DNA from: Pseudomonas sp. SLFW
GTDB taxonomy: Bacteria; Pseudomonadota; Gammaproteobacteria; Pseudomonadales; Pseudomonadaceae
Assembly (NCBI RefSeq): GCF_009905615.1
Contig: NZ_JAAAKW010000007.1
Span: 186,001 to 250,000 of the forward strand
DNA length: 64,000 bases
Reading direction: 5' to 3'
In this document: positions 1 through 8,174 of the stretch, piece by piece
Layout: every line of letters begins with the position of its first letter
Position numbering within the stretch: the first letter of the stretch is position 1
The notes under the pieces: generated by a model
Told to the model about the DNA's origin: nothing
The model's input: only the letters and a program-made list of their open reading frames with translations
Database searches by the model: none
Made by a program: the position numbers and the translations under genes

Positions 1-595
1 GCCACCACGTACAGCTGAGCACCACCAGTGCGGCGATGGTGTAACCCGCAGGATTGGGGTTGTCCATGAAACCGCCGAAGCCGTACATCCGGTCGATGCC
101 ACGAATCGGGTAGGCGATCAGCGCAGCCAGAGAATACAGCCCCCCCAGCCCACCCCACAGAATCAGCATGCTTTGCAGGGGTCGATTGAACGTCCGCCCC
201 CAGACGATCCAGCCCAGAATCAGCATGAGAAAGAACAGTTCGCGCTTGATGATGGTCAAGTAGCGCTCCGCCCCGTCACTCCACGCGAGTGAAATCAGCG
301 ACCAGATGAACAACAGCAGAAACAGCCAGAGCTCGCGACGGTTGAGCACCGTGTGGCGAAACTCGCCGAAATACCGGGCGATAAGGTAGAGACAGGGTAG
401 GTAAACGAACGCGGTCAGCAGCCAACTGTAGAACTTCATCGTGGGTGTCAGCAGAACACCCGCGACACTCCAGAACAAACCGAAGGCCAGTACCACACCG
501 GCCAAGCCAAGATGCGCGCTGACCGTACGAAGCTGCTCACTACCCTGTGTGAAAACGCGGCTAACCCATGGCTGATTCTGTAGGGACTGACTCAC
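1..595 (-). CDS. waaL: O-antigen ligase-like membrane protein, truncated by the window edge
   Basis: The reading frame starts at a GTG (595-593) that overlaps the stop of the downstream-numbered glycosyltransferase in a GTGA arrangement, and stays open to the window edge, giving about 198 N-terminal residues. The translation begins MSQSLQNQPWVSRVF and contains several hydrophobic segments (for example around residues 30-50, 60-75, 88-105 and 118-135), as in polytopic Wzy/WaaL ligases. The motif GFMDNPNPAGY near residue 180 resembles the periplasmic-loop region of the O-antigen ligase family. WaaL transfers undecaprenyl-linked O-polysaccharide onto lipid A-core at the periplasmic face of the inner membrane. 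Position next to a WapR-like gene matches PA4999-PA5000 in P. aeruginosa. Family assignment rests on topology and context; the C-terminal half is missing. Confidence 0.75.
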   Translation of the reverse strand, partial: MSQSLQNQPWVSRVFTQGSEQLRTVSAHLGLAGVVLAFGLFWSVAGVLLTPTMKFYSWLLTAFVYLPCLYLIARYFGEFRHTVLNRRELWLFLLLFIWSLISLAWSDGAERYLTIIKRELFFLMLILGWIVWGRTFNRPLQSMLILWGGLGGLYSLAALIAYPIRGIDRMYGFGGFMDNPNPAGYTIAALVVLSCTWW

Positions 596-1476
596 TGTGC
601 ACCCTTGGGCTTACGGTATTTGAAAACGAAGTGTCGGAACCGCTTCCATGTCACGCGGTTCCAGCGGTGCACGGGCACACTGGCGAACAGGCTGCGAGCG
701 AACGGTTTGTCCGCCACGACCGACTCTTTCAACGCCTTGTTGATGATCGCCAGACGGCCCGCTTCATAGGCAGGATTGTCCTGGTAGGCCTCGATCACTT
801 TCAGGTCATAGATCAGCTGACTCTTATACGCCGTCTTGGAGATGTTGGTGTCGTGGCGTCGATACAGCGTGACTCGGTCCGGCAAAATATGCACCTGATA
901 GCCCGCCTTGGCGATGCGCAGGGTCATCTGGAAATCCTGGACCTTGATTGTGGGGTCATAGCCGCCCACGTTGTCGATGGCTTCGCGCCGGTACATGGCG
1001 ACCGGGCCGCCGACGGCATAGGCATCGGCCAACAGCTCGTCGAAGCTCCAGCGCTGGACCGGCGCATGGCTGGCCACCTTGTGCTTGAGGGGATTGCCAA
1101 CGGAGTCGATGTAGATGACCTTCGCACCGAGCAACCCGACTTCCGGGTGCTCTTGCATGTAGCTGACCTGGCGGCGAATTCGTCCGGCCAGCATCACGTC
1201 ATCGGAATCGTGGGTCACCACCAGATCGCCACGGGCGTGGCTCAAGGCGTTGTTGAGCGCGGCGCTGACGCCCTGGTTGTCCTGCTGATAGAACTGAAAA
1301 TCATGAACCTTGCGCAGCGCTTCGATTTTCTCCGCGCTGGCGTCGGTGGAGCCGTCGTTGACGACGATCAGCTCAAAATTGTCGTAGTCCTGCTCCAGCA
1401 CGCTAAGCAGGGACTCCTCGATGTAACGCTCATGGTTGAAACACGGCACTAAAATCGAGACTAATGGCCATTTCAT
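592..1476 (-). CDS. wapR: Family 2 glycosyltransferase, WapR-like LPS core transferase
   Basis: The 294-residue product starts MKWPLVSILVPCFNHERYIE and has the GT-A family 2 signature: a nucleotide-binding start with VSILVPCFN, the VVNDGSTD segment, and the DSDD metal-binding motif (THDSDDVMLAGR). It should transfer a sugar from a nucleotide donor to the LPS core in the cytoplasm. In P. aeruginosa the gene at this position (PA5000, wapR) adds the rhamnose to which O-antigen is attached; that specificity is inferred from position and length only. The frame is open upstream to an ATG at 1554, but homologues begin at the VSILVPCFN segment, so 1476 was chosen. It overlaps waaL by four bases. Confidence 0.8.
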   Translation of the reverse strand: MKWPLVSILVPCFNHERYIEESLLSVLEQDYDNFELIVVNDGSTDASAEKIEALRKVHDFQFYQQDNQGVSAALNNALSHARGDLVVTHDSDDVMLAGRIRRQVSYMQEHPEVGLLGAKVIYIDSVGNPLKHKVASHAPVQRWSFDELLADAYAVGGPVAMYRREAIDNVGGYDPTIKVQDFQMTLRIAKAGYQVHILPDRVTLYRRHDTNISKTAYKSQLIYDLKVIEAYQDNPAYEAGRLAIINKALKESVVADKPFARSLFASVPVHRWNRVTWKRFRHFVFKYRKPKGAQ

Positions 1477-1635
1477 ACCCGCACTCGATCCTTGGCTTCT
1501 GGCTGCGCCTTCAATGGCCACATTTCTGAAGGCTGACGACGGATGTCCTGGCAACCTGACAGTGTGAAAAATGGCATGCGGAGATTATCTGGTTTCAAAT
1601 TAATATCATTATATTCAGCGCATGAACCGTTCAAA

Positions 1636-2592
1636 TCAAATCCCTAATGCTGCCCGCAGCCTCTCGACACCGCTCACTGGCGCCTGCTCGCGCAATGCCG
1701 GCTCAAGCTCACGCACGATGCGTGCGCCAATCGCCCCGAATCCAAACTGAGACACTGCCAGATCGCGCCCGTTGACCGCAATACGCGCAGCAAGACTCGG
1801 ATCATCCCGCAGGATCGCGAGCTTTTTCTGTAATTGGGGTATGTCGCTGTAAAACACCACGTTGTGCATGTCTTGCAGGCCCAGCGCACGGCTCTCGGCG
1901 TCGCCTTGATCATAGGCAAACAGCACACAACCACAGGCCATTGCCTCGAAATTCTTGATCATGAATTCGCCCATGCCGACGTCTGCACTCACGAAGAAAC
2001 GGATGCGGTTCAGGGTGTCGCCGTATTCCTGGCCGGACTTGGTGCGGGTCACCACCAGTTTCTCGACCTGGCCAAGCTCGTCGAGCAATGCCTTGCGACC
2101 GCTGTAGGCGACGCTATTGGTGCTGCCGACGAATGCCAGTTCGATGTCCCGCTCACGGCCTTGGTCGCTGAGCAACGTCTGATCGTAGCCCTTGGGCACG
2201 AACACCGCGTCAAAACCTTCTTCTCTCAGGCGCTCGCTGACCACGAAACCGGAACTGAGAACGCGCACCCACGGCAGCTTGCGGTAATGCGCGCTGAACT
2301 TGCCGGTGTACTTGCAAGGGATGTAGTTCTGATAGGCATCGTGTTCAAGGATCACCAGATTGGGGACCGTACGGATGAAGCCCGCCTGACGGATTTCCTG
2401 CTTGAACCGCAGGAAGAACACGATACGGTCGTATTTCTTGACGTCCACATGCTGGCGGAAATAGCGGCGCAGGTTGCGCTGCTCGTCAGAGGTCAGCCAA
2501 CGCAGGTCACACTCGCAATGGGCTGCGACGCCTTCGTAAAGACGATCCAGAATGGCACGTTGCTCTTTCTGGACCAGAAACAAAACCTTCAT
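1636..2592 (-). CDS. Glycosyltransferase of the LPS core cluster (PA5001-like)
   Basis: The 318-residue protein starts MKVLFLVQKEQRAILDRLYEG behind an AAGGAAG ribosome-binding site. The C-terminal half has the layout of CgeB-like/family 1 transferases: a GSTNSVAYSGRK segment, then MIKNFEAMACGCVLFAYDQGD, which is the acidic nucleotide-sugar-binding patch (E..ACG), then a helix-rich tail. No signal peptide or membrane segment is visible. It sits between wapR and dnpA like PA5001. Donor and acceptor sugars cannot be read from sequence. A short gap of about 160 bases separates it from wapR, unlike the overlapping joints elsewhere in the cluster. Confidence 0.7.
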   Translation of the reverse strand: MKVLFLVQKEQRAILDRLYEGVAAHCECDLRWLTSDEQRNLRRYFRQHVDVKKYDRIVFFLRFKQEIRQAGFIRTVPNLVILEHDAYQNYIPCKYTGKFSAHYRKLPWVRVLSSGFVVSERLREEGFDAVFVPKGYDQTLLSDQGRERDIELAFVGSTNSVAYSGRKALLDELGQVEKLVVTRTKSGQEYGDTLNRIRFFVSADVGMGEFMIKNFEAMACGCVLFAYDQGDAESRALGLQDMHNVVFYSDIPQLQKKLAILRDDPSLAARIAVNGRDLAVSQFGFGAIGARIVRELEPALREQAPVSGVERLRAALGI

Positions 2593-2660
2593 GGGCTTCC
2601 TTTTAAAACCAGATCACTACCCGCCCGGCCGCTCAATCCCCGTTTCGGGGCAGAGGGCAA

Positions 2661-4070
2661 TCAGATTTCCTTGCGCCAGAACAGTTCGTGCCGGCGCACG
2701 GCCTTTCTGAAAAATTCGTTTTCGCCTTCCGCCGGCCAGTGGCGACCGGCCAGCTTTTTCTGCAACCAGCGCCGAATGCGACGTTTGAGCGGCGCCGGCG
2801 GCTGCAGGTCATGCATCATACCCAAGGCCATGGCCTTGTCTCGCTGCCGTTCGTTATCCAGCTCGATACTGTAAGGCACCAATTCCTGCGCAGGATCGAA
2901 CACCGGCGGCAAGGCGACCCCGCTATAGACATCGCCCATCGGCCAACGATCGTTGTCATGAAGATGATTCGCGTAACCGAGTATCACGCTCGGTTGCCAG
3001 GCCAGTCCTTGCAACGCTTCCAGCACCGCCGCCTGCGAACAGATGTGGTCTGGATGCGGGTCGATGGTGGCGTGAGGCATGACCAACACTTCAGGCCTGG
3101 CCTCCAACAGCAGCGCGCGCAGATCGGCAATCAGGTTATTCCACGTCGGTGCGCCATCGGCATCGCCCGGCAACGTCAGCGTATTGAACTGCCTGAACAG
3201 TCGGGTATCGCACAGATCCGCTTCCCGGGAGGCGATCGGCTGATCGGGGGCCGCCTGCATCGCAGGCAATTGAAGGCAGAAGTAGCCCAGCTGAACGCAG
3301 CGGGATTCGGGCACTCCAGCCCAGCGCGGGACGGTGATGCTGTCCCACGCACGCAGCCGGCCCTTGGTCCGCGCCGCTTCGGCCGGAGCCATGCCCATCT
3401 CCTGATAGTGTTCGGCCTCGATTTCACCCGCGGTGAGTGTGACGATCCAGCTTTCTTCAGCCTGGCTGTACAGACCAAATGCCGCCAGTTCGGCGTCATC
3501 GGCGTGGGGCGCGATGACCATCACACGCTGGCGGCGGGCGTCGGGATGGGCAAACGACCACAACCGGGGCTCGCCCTGAATGCTGCAGCGGCGCCCGCGA
3601 ATACGCAGTTCGTTGGCGGTGAGCGCCGCGCTGAGCCCCGTGAGATTCAGATAGCGAAGCCCCTTCACACCCCGCTCGAAAGCTTGACTGTCGTGCAGAT
3701 CGCCGCCGATCAACTCAACCGATGGGTCGAAGAAGCGCCCCAGCCATGAGCTCTTGATGCGCAACGCCAGAATCAGGGTTTCATCGCCGCTCAGCGGGGG
3801 CAGTTGATCGACCAGCAACCGATCACCCTGCACGCAGACCCCTGCCACCTCGTTCTGCGCGGGCAGCCGATACTGGTAATCGTCGCTCGGCGCGTAGAAC
3901 AGATGATCGGAAAACCAGGCCTCATGAGCGACCCACCCCAGTAGCGCCAACACCGGTGGCAGCCACCAGGCGACGAGTACACCGAACAGCACCAGAATCG
4001 CCAATGCCACCAGCAGCGCCACACGCTTGTTGCGGCGGTGGCGCTTGAGCAATGCCTGTTTGCGGCTCAA
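2661..4070 (-). CDS. dnpA: PIG-L/LmbE family de-N-acetylase, DnpA-like
   Basis: The product is 469 residues from a TTG start whose TTGA overlaps the stop of the Mig-14 gene; a TTG/GTG pair 27-30 bases further upstream is also in frame. Residues about 17-38 form one membrane helix after a basic stretch (KRHRRNKR). The PIG-L zinc motif PHADDAE lies at about 188-194, and a later HATIDPHPDH segment (HPDH) supplies the second conserved histidine region. PA5002 (DnpA) in P. aeruginosa is a membrane-anchored de-N-acetylase linked to LPS core modification and fluoroquinolone tolerance. A role in deacetylating a core amino sugar is inference from that family and from location among core genes. Confidence 0.82.
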   Translation of the reverse strand: MSRKQALLKRHRRNKRVALLVALAILVLFGVLVAWWLPPVLALLGWVAHEAWFSDHLFYAPSDDYQYRLPAQNEVAGVCVQGDRLLVDQLPPLSGDETLILALRIKSSWLGRFFDPSVELIGGDLHDSQAFERGVKGLRYLNLTGLSAALTANELRIRGRRCSIQGEPRLWSFAHPDARRQRVMVIAPHADDAELAAFGLYSQAEESWIVTLTAGEIEAEHYQEMGMAPAEAARTKGRLRAWDSITVPRWAGVPESRCVQLGYFCLQLPAMQAAPDQPIASREADLCDTRLFRQFNTLTLPGDADGAPTWNNLIADLRALLLEARPEVLVMPHATIDPHPDHICSQAAVLEALQGLAWQPSVILGYANHLHDNDRWPMGDVYSGVALPPVFDPAQELVPYSIELDNERQRDKAMALGMMHDLQPPAPLKRRIRRWLQKKLAGRHWPAEGENEFFRKAVRRHELFWRKEI

Positions 4071-4963
4071 CGTTGAAATACCGGAACGGGGTTGCACCAA
4101 CGATCCTTATACTCACGATCGGCGCGACCAAACGAGAAACGCAAGGCCTTGCCCCGCGCCCGTGCGTCTTCCCAGGCGCTTTGGGTGTTGAGAAAGCTCA
4201 ACACACTGCCTGGGCTGAAATCGCGGGTTTCGGGGTCAACGCCGCCGTTGACGTATTCGATGCTGATCCACTCCGGCGCTTCGACGCGGTAGATCAGTTG
4301 AATGGCAATGGGCGCGTCATTCAGAAAGATCACCGAGCCGATCAGCAGATCGCGCAGCAGCTCGACCACCTCGGCCATGCGCTCGGCGCCCGTGGCAGCG
4401 AACCCCCACCGGCGCTGAAACAGATCGCAGTACATGCGGGCAATGTCGGCGCTGTTGAAGTCGGTGATAGGACGCACCACACCGCCCGCCTCTTCCAGCA
4501 GACGCAGCTCGCGGCGCTGGTTGTAGCGAAACTTCTTGGAGAGGTCTTCGGGTGCGCGGGCCATCGCCAAAGACTCGGTCTGCGGCAGGAGTTCGGCAAA
4601 ACGCCCCTGATTCAGCTCCGAGAGATAACGGCCGCGATGACGCAACGGGGCTTGGGTATCGGCAGCGGCGGGCAAAATCAGCTCAGCATTGCCCAGATCG
4701 AACAGGCCTTTTTTGCCGCGGCTTTTCAGCACGTCTTTGGACAGCGCCAGCGAACGCCCCCACGTCGGGATCGCGGCCTTCAACTCACCGCCTTGCGACC
4801 AGCCCAGATAACGCACGGGGATGTCAGCCAACCCGGCCAATCGCTCAACCACCAGAGGATGCGTGGCGACACTGCCGCCAAATCGGTCCCAGGCGCCCTG
4901 ATACGCAGCCGCGTCGATGGGTGTCCAGCCACGTTCTCGCCAGGCTTGAAAACGATTGAGCAT
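4067..4963 (-). CDS. mig-14: Mig-14 family protein (antimicrobial peptide resistance)
   Basis: A 298-residue protein starting MLNRFQAWRERGWTPIDA. It has the GNAT-like arrangement of Mig-14 proteins, including the WGRSLALSKDVLKSRGKKGLF region, the KKFRYNQRRELRLLEE segment and the C-terminal PETRDFSPGSVLSFLN motif. Mig-14 is an inner-membrane-associated factor linked to resistance to antimicrobial peptides; in P. aeruginosa the homologue is PA5003, at the same position. Its start overlaps the wapH stop by one base and its stop overlaps the dnpA start by four, so it is embedded in the coupled operon. The biochemical activity is not established for the family. Confidence 0.82.
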   Translation of the reverse strand: MLNRFQAWRERGWTPIDAAAYQGAWDRFGGSVATHPLVVERLAGLADIPVRYLGWSQGGELKAAIPTWGRSLALSKDVLKSRGKKGLFDLGNAELILPAAADTQAPLRHRGRYLSELNQGRFAELLPQTESLAMARAPEDLSKKFRYNQRRELRLLEEAGGVVRPITDFNSADIARMYCDLFQRRWGFAATGAERMAEVVELLRDLLIGSVIFLNDAPIAIQLIYRVEAPEWISIEYVNGGVDPETRDFSPGSVLSFLNTQSAWEDARARGKALRFSFGRADREYKDRWCNPVPVFQR

Positions 4964-6093
4964 CAGGACTCCGCAGTCAGGTCGGTGACTTGCGGCAAAC
5001 GCCAGAAGACGTTGCGAACGGCGTCGTCTGAGAACCGTTCACGCACACGATCCAGCATCATCTCGGCACAGGCATTTCGCTGTTCGGCATCCAGTCGCGA
5101 CAGGTGCGCCAGGCCTTGGGCCAGGTGCTCGGCGTCGCCCAGCGGGAAGAGAATACCCACGCTTTCGACCACTTCCTTGGCACCGCCCGCCGCCGTGGCA
5201 ATCACCGGCACGCCCGCGACCATGGCTTCCAGCAGGACCATGCCGAAGGGTTCGTGATCGGAACTGAGGGCAAACGCATCGAACGCCTTGAAATAGCGGC
5301 TGGCCAGGGGCACCTGACCTAGCAGCATGACCTGCCGACCGATGCCCAGCTCCATCGCCAGCTCTTTCAGGTCCTGCTCAAGACGCCCCTTGCCCAAAAT
5401 CACCAGTTGGCTGTCAGCAGGCAGGTTGGGAAGTGCCTGCGCAAAACCGCGCAGCAGCGTGGCCTGATCCTTGTCAGGGTGAAGACGACCGACGTTTCCC
5501 ACGACCCACGAGCCTTGCGGCAAGCCCAACGCTTCGCGAGCCTCTTCGCGTGACGCTTGGGTTGCGGCGAGTTGATCGATGTCAATGCGGTTATAAAGCG
5601 TTTGAATACGTCCGGTCGGCCATTTCGGCAGACACTTGCGCAGATCGTCCCGCACCGCATCGGACACGCCGAGCAGGCTCAAACGCATACGAAACAGGTG
5701 AGCGAACAGTTTTCGGCTGCGTCGCTCGTAGTCGCCAAAAGCGTGATGCACGCCGATCACCGGCAAGCGCGTGGCCAGTAAAGCGATGTAGATGGGCTTG
5801 AAACGATGGGCAATGCAGAACGCGAAATCCCGGGAGGCGGCGATTTTGCGCAAGTCACGGATGGCGCCCAGCTTCAGGCCACGAATGGCCTTGGAGCTGT
5901 ATTCCATGAACAGGACTTCATCCGACGAGCAGCCCGCTGCGACATCAGGGTCGGCAGCGCCCGTCAGGAATACCGTAGTGACCCGGTATCCCTTGCCCGC
6001 GAACAGGCTGGCGTATTGACGGGCACAGTCGAGGAACGGCCCGTCATAGCCGTGGCAGAACTGCAACACATGCCGCTCAGCCGAGCGTGTCAT
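4963..6093 (-). CDS. wapH: Family 4 glycosyltransferase, WapH-like
   Basis: The 376-residue protein has a GT-B fold layout. An N-terminal acceptor half begins RHVLQFCHGYDGPFLDCARQ; the middle has GNVGRLHPDKDQATLL; the C-terminal donor site EPFGMVLLEAMVAGVPVIA carries the E-x7-E motif of retaining family 4 transferases. It should add a sugar to the LPS outer core in the cytoplasm; PA5004 (wapH) has the same place and length. Its start lies inside the wapO reading frame (17-base overlap), while its stop shares one base with the Mig-14 start. Sugar specificity is not readable. Confidence 0.85.
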   Translation of the reverse strand: MTRSAERHVLQFCHGYDGPFLDCARQYASLFAGKGYRVTTVFLTGAADPDVAAGCSSDEVLFMEYSSKAIRGLKLGAIRDLRKIAASRDFAFCIAHRFKPIYIALLATRLPVIGVHHAFGDYERRSRKLFAHLFRMRLSLLGVSDAVRDDLRKCLPKWPTGRIQTLYNRIDIDQLAATQASREEAREALGLPQGSWVVGNVGRLHPDKDQATLLRGFAQALPNLPADSQLVILGKGRLEQDLKELAMELGIGRQVMLLGQVPLASRYFKAFDAFALSSDHEPFGMVLLEAMVAGVPVIATAAGGAKEVVESVGILFPLGDAEHLAQGLAHLSRLDAEQRNACAEMMLDRVRERFSDDAVRNVFWRLPQVTDLTAES

Positions 6094-7834
6094 AAGCGTC
6101 CGCGCCGTCTTTGACTACCAGGATGTCTTCCATGATCAGGTACTGCAGGTCCGAGCCGAAGAACATGTTCAGCGCGTCGGTTGGCGAGCAGATCATCGGT
6201 TCGCCGCGACGGTTGAGCGAGGTGTTCAGCGACACGCCGTTGCCGGTCAGGTTTTCCAGCGCCTTCATCATGTCGTAGTAACGCGGGTTGTATTCGCGCT
6301 TCAGGACCTGGGCACGGGACGTACCGTCTTCGTGGACGACTTCCGGCACGCGGGTCTTCCACTCTTCGGCGACTTCGAAGGTGAAGGTCATGAACGGCGC
6401 AGGGTGATCGATCTTGATCATCTGCGGCGCCACGGTGTCGAGCATCGACGGGCAGAAAGGCCTCCAGCGCTCGCGGAACTTGATCTGGTGGTTGATGCGG
6501 TCGGCCACACCGGCCACGCTCGGGCAACCGATGATCGAACGACCGCCCAACGCACGTGGACCGAACTCCATGCGTCCCTGGAACCAGGCGACAGGGTTGC
6601 CGTCGACCATGATTTTGGCGATCTGCTCCGGCATGTTGTCGAGCTTGCGCCATGCAGGCGCGCTCGGGTGACGGGCACAGGCGGCGATAACGTCTTCGTT
6701 GCTGTACGAAGGGCCGAGGTAGACGTGTTCCATCTTCTCGACCGGCACACCACGGGCGTGAGAAACATAGGCCGCTGCACCGACCGCTGTACCGGCGTCA
6801 CCGGACGCGGGCTGAACGAACAGCTCTTTCACTTCCGGACGGGCGATGATCTTCTGGTTCAGCTTCACGTTCAGCGCGCAGCCACCGGCGAAGGCAATCT
6901 TGCCGGTTTCCTTGAGGATGTCGCCCAGGTAGTGATCCATCATTTGCAGCGCCAGCTTCTCGAACAGCGCCTGCATGCTGGCCGCGTAGTGGATGTACGG
7001 CTCGTCGGCGATGTCGCCTTCGCGCTTCGGACCCAGCCATTCGATCAGCTTCGGCGAGAAATAGAAGCCTTTGCCTTTCTCTTTATAACGGCGCAGACCG
7101 ATGACGTTGGCGTATTCGGTGTTGATCACCAATTCGCCGTTTTCGAAGCTCGCCAGACGCGAGAAATCGTATTTGGACGCATCGCCGTATGGCGCCATGC
7201 CCATGACCTTGAACTCGCCGTCGAGCATTTCGAAGCCGAGGAACTCAGTGATCGCACCGTACAGGCCACCGAGGGAGTCCGGGTCGTAGAACTCCTTGAT
7301 CTTGTGGATCTTGCCGTTCTCGCCATAACCGAAGAAGGTCGTGGCGTACTCACCCTTGCCGTCGATGCCCAGAATCGCGGTTTTCTCTTTGAAACCGGAG
7401 CAGTGATAAGCGCTGGAGGCGTGAGCCAGGTGGTGCTCGACCGGCTCGATCTTGACTTTTTTCGGGTCGAAGCCCAGTTGCTCGAGGCACCAGACGATCT
7501 TGTTGCGATAGCGCTTGTAGCGACGGTTGCCCATCAGGATGGCGTCGAGCGCGCGGTCCGGGGCGTACCAGTAACGCTTGGCGTAGTGCCAACGCGCTTC
7601 GCCGAACAGGCTGATCGGGGCAAACGGGATGGCCACCACATCGACATCAGACGGTTTGATACCAGCCTGCTCAAGACAGAACTTCGCAGACTCGTACGGC
7701 ATGCGGTTCTTTGCGTGCTTGTCGCGAACGAAGCGCTCTTCCTCGGCGGCTGCAATCAGCTTGCCGTCGATGTAAAGGGCTGCGGAAGGATCATGGCTAA
7801 GGGCGCCGGACAGGCCAAGGATCGTCAATGCCAC
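6077..7834 (-). CDS. wapO: LPS core carbamoyltransferase
   Basis: A 585-residue NodU/CmcH-family carbamoyltransferase. The N-terminal Kae1-like domain begins MALTILGLSGALSHDPSAAL and carries the metal/carbamoyl-adenylate motif HHLAHASSAY near residue 130 and the DGKGEYATTFFG segment. The C-terminal part contains RMEFGPRALGGRSI and NTSLNRRGEPM, typical of the family tail. It uses carbamoyl phosphate and ATP; the P. aeruginosa counterpart PA5005 carbamoylates a core heptose. The start is a GTG at 7834 with an AGAGG site about 10 bases upstream. It is the first gene of the leftward core block, divergent from the toxin-like gene. Confidence 0.88.
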   Translation of the reverse strand: MALTILGLSGALSHDPSAALYIDGKLIAAAEEERFVRDKHAKNRMPYESAKFCLEQAGIKPSDVDVVAIPFAPISLFGEARWHYAKRYWYAPDRALDAILMGNRRYKRYRNKIVWCLEQLGFDPKKVKIEPVEHHLAHASSAYHCSGFKEKTAILGIDGKGEYATTFFGYGENGKIHKIKEFYDPDSLGGLYGAITEFLGFEMLDGEFKVMGMAPYGDASKYDFSRLASFENGELVINTEYANVIGLRRYKEKGKGFYFSPKLIEWLGPKREGDIADEPYIHYAASMQALFEKLALQMMDHYLGDILKETGKIAFAGGCALNVKLNQKIIARPEVKELFVQPASGDAGTAVGAAAYVSHARGVPVEKMEHVYLGPSYSNEDVIAACARHPSAPAWRKLDNMPEQIAKIMVDGNPVAWFQGRMEFGPRALGGRSIIGCPSVAGVADRINHQIKFRERWRPFCPSMLDTVAPQMIKIDHPAPFMTFTFEVAEEWKTRVPEVVHEDGTSRAQVLKREYNPRYYDMMKALENLTGNGVSLNTSLNRRGEPMICSPTDALNMFFGSDLQYLIMEDILVVKDGADAYDTLG

Positions 7835-8174
7835 TAGGGTCTAGCCTCTTAAAGTCTGCAAGCAGGCGTCGTGCGCCTGACAAATAAGGTGCGCCTGGCG
7901 CGGGTGCGGCGGGCAGCTAAAGGGCGGGATTATAGCGTAATGAACTGCGATATGGCGCAGCCCGAACAAAACCGCTTCAGGACACGCGACGACGCTGACC
8001 TGGCTCAATATGACTCAGCATCAGGGGCCATTATCGAAAACCCGGCTTGATGCCGTGCACTACATATCTACCGCCATTTCCTGATCGACTCGTGATTGAT
8101 TCGCTCCATGAATCACGCGGCCTGCCCGCGCCATGGATGCCCTGCCGGACAGGGCGAATCAGGAACCCCACATC
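7835..8174. promoter_or_regulatory. Divergent intergenic region between wapO and the toxin-like gene
   Basis: About 340 bases with no supported gene. It must hold the leftward promoter for wapO and the core genes behind it, and the rightward promoter for the toxin-like gene. I see AT-richer patches near 7925-7960 and 8030-8075 but no convincing -35/-10 pair, operator palindrome or REP element. The AGGAA at 8161-8165 is the ribosome-binding site for the start at 8175. Confidence 0.5.

Noticed and set aside
6332..7837. 501-codon frame antisense to wapO
   Set aside because: Mirror of a clear carbamoyltransferase; no ribosome-binding site or recognisable domain.
8133..8174. Upstream ATGs (8133, 8138) as start of the giant toxin-like gene
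   Set aside because: 8138 is out of frame and 8133 has no ribosome-binding site; 8175 has AGGAA at good spacing.
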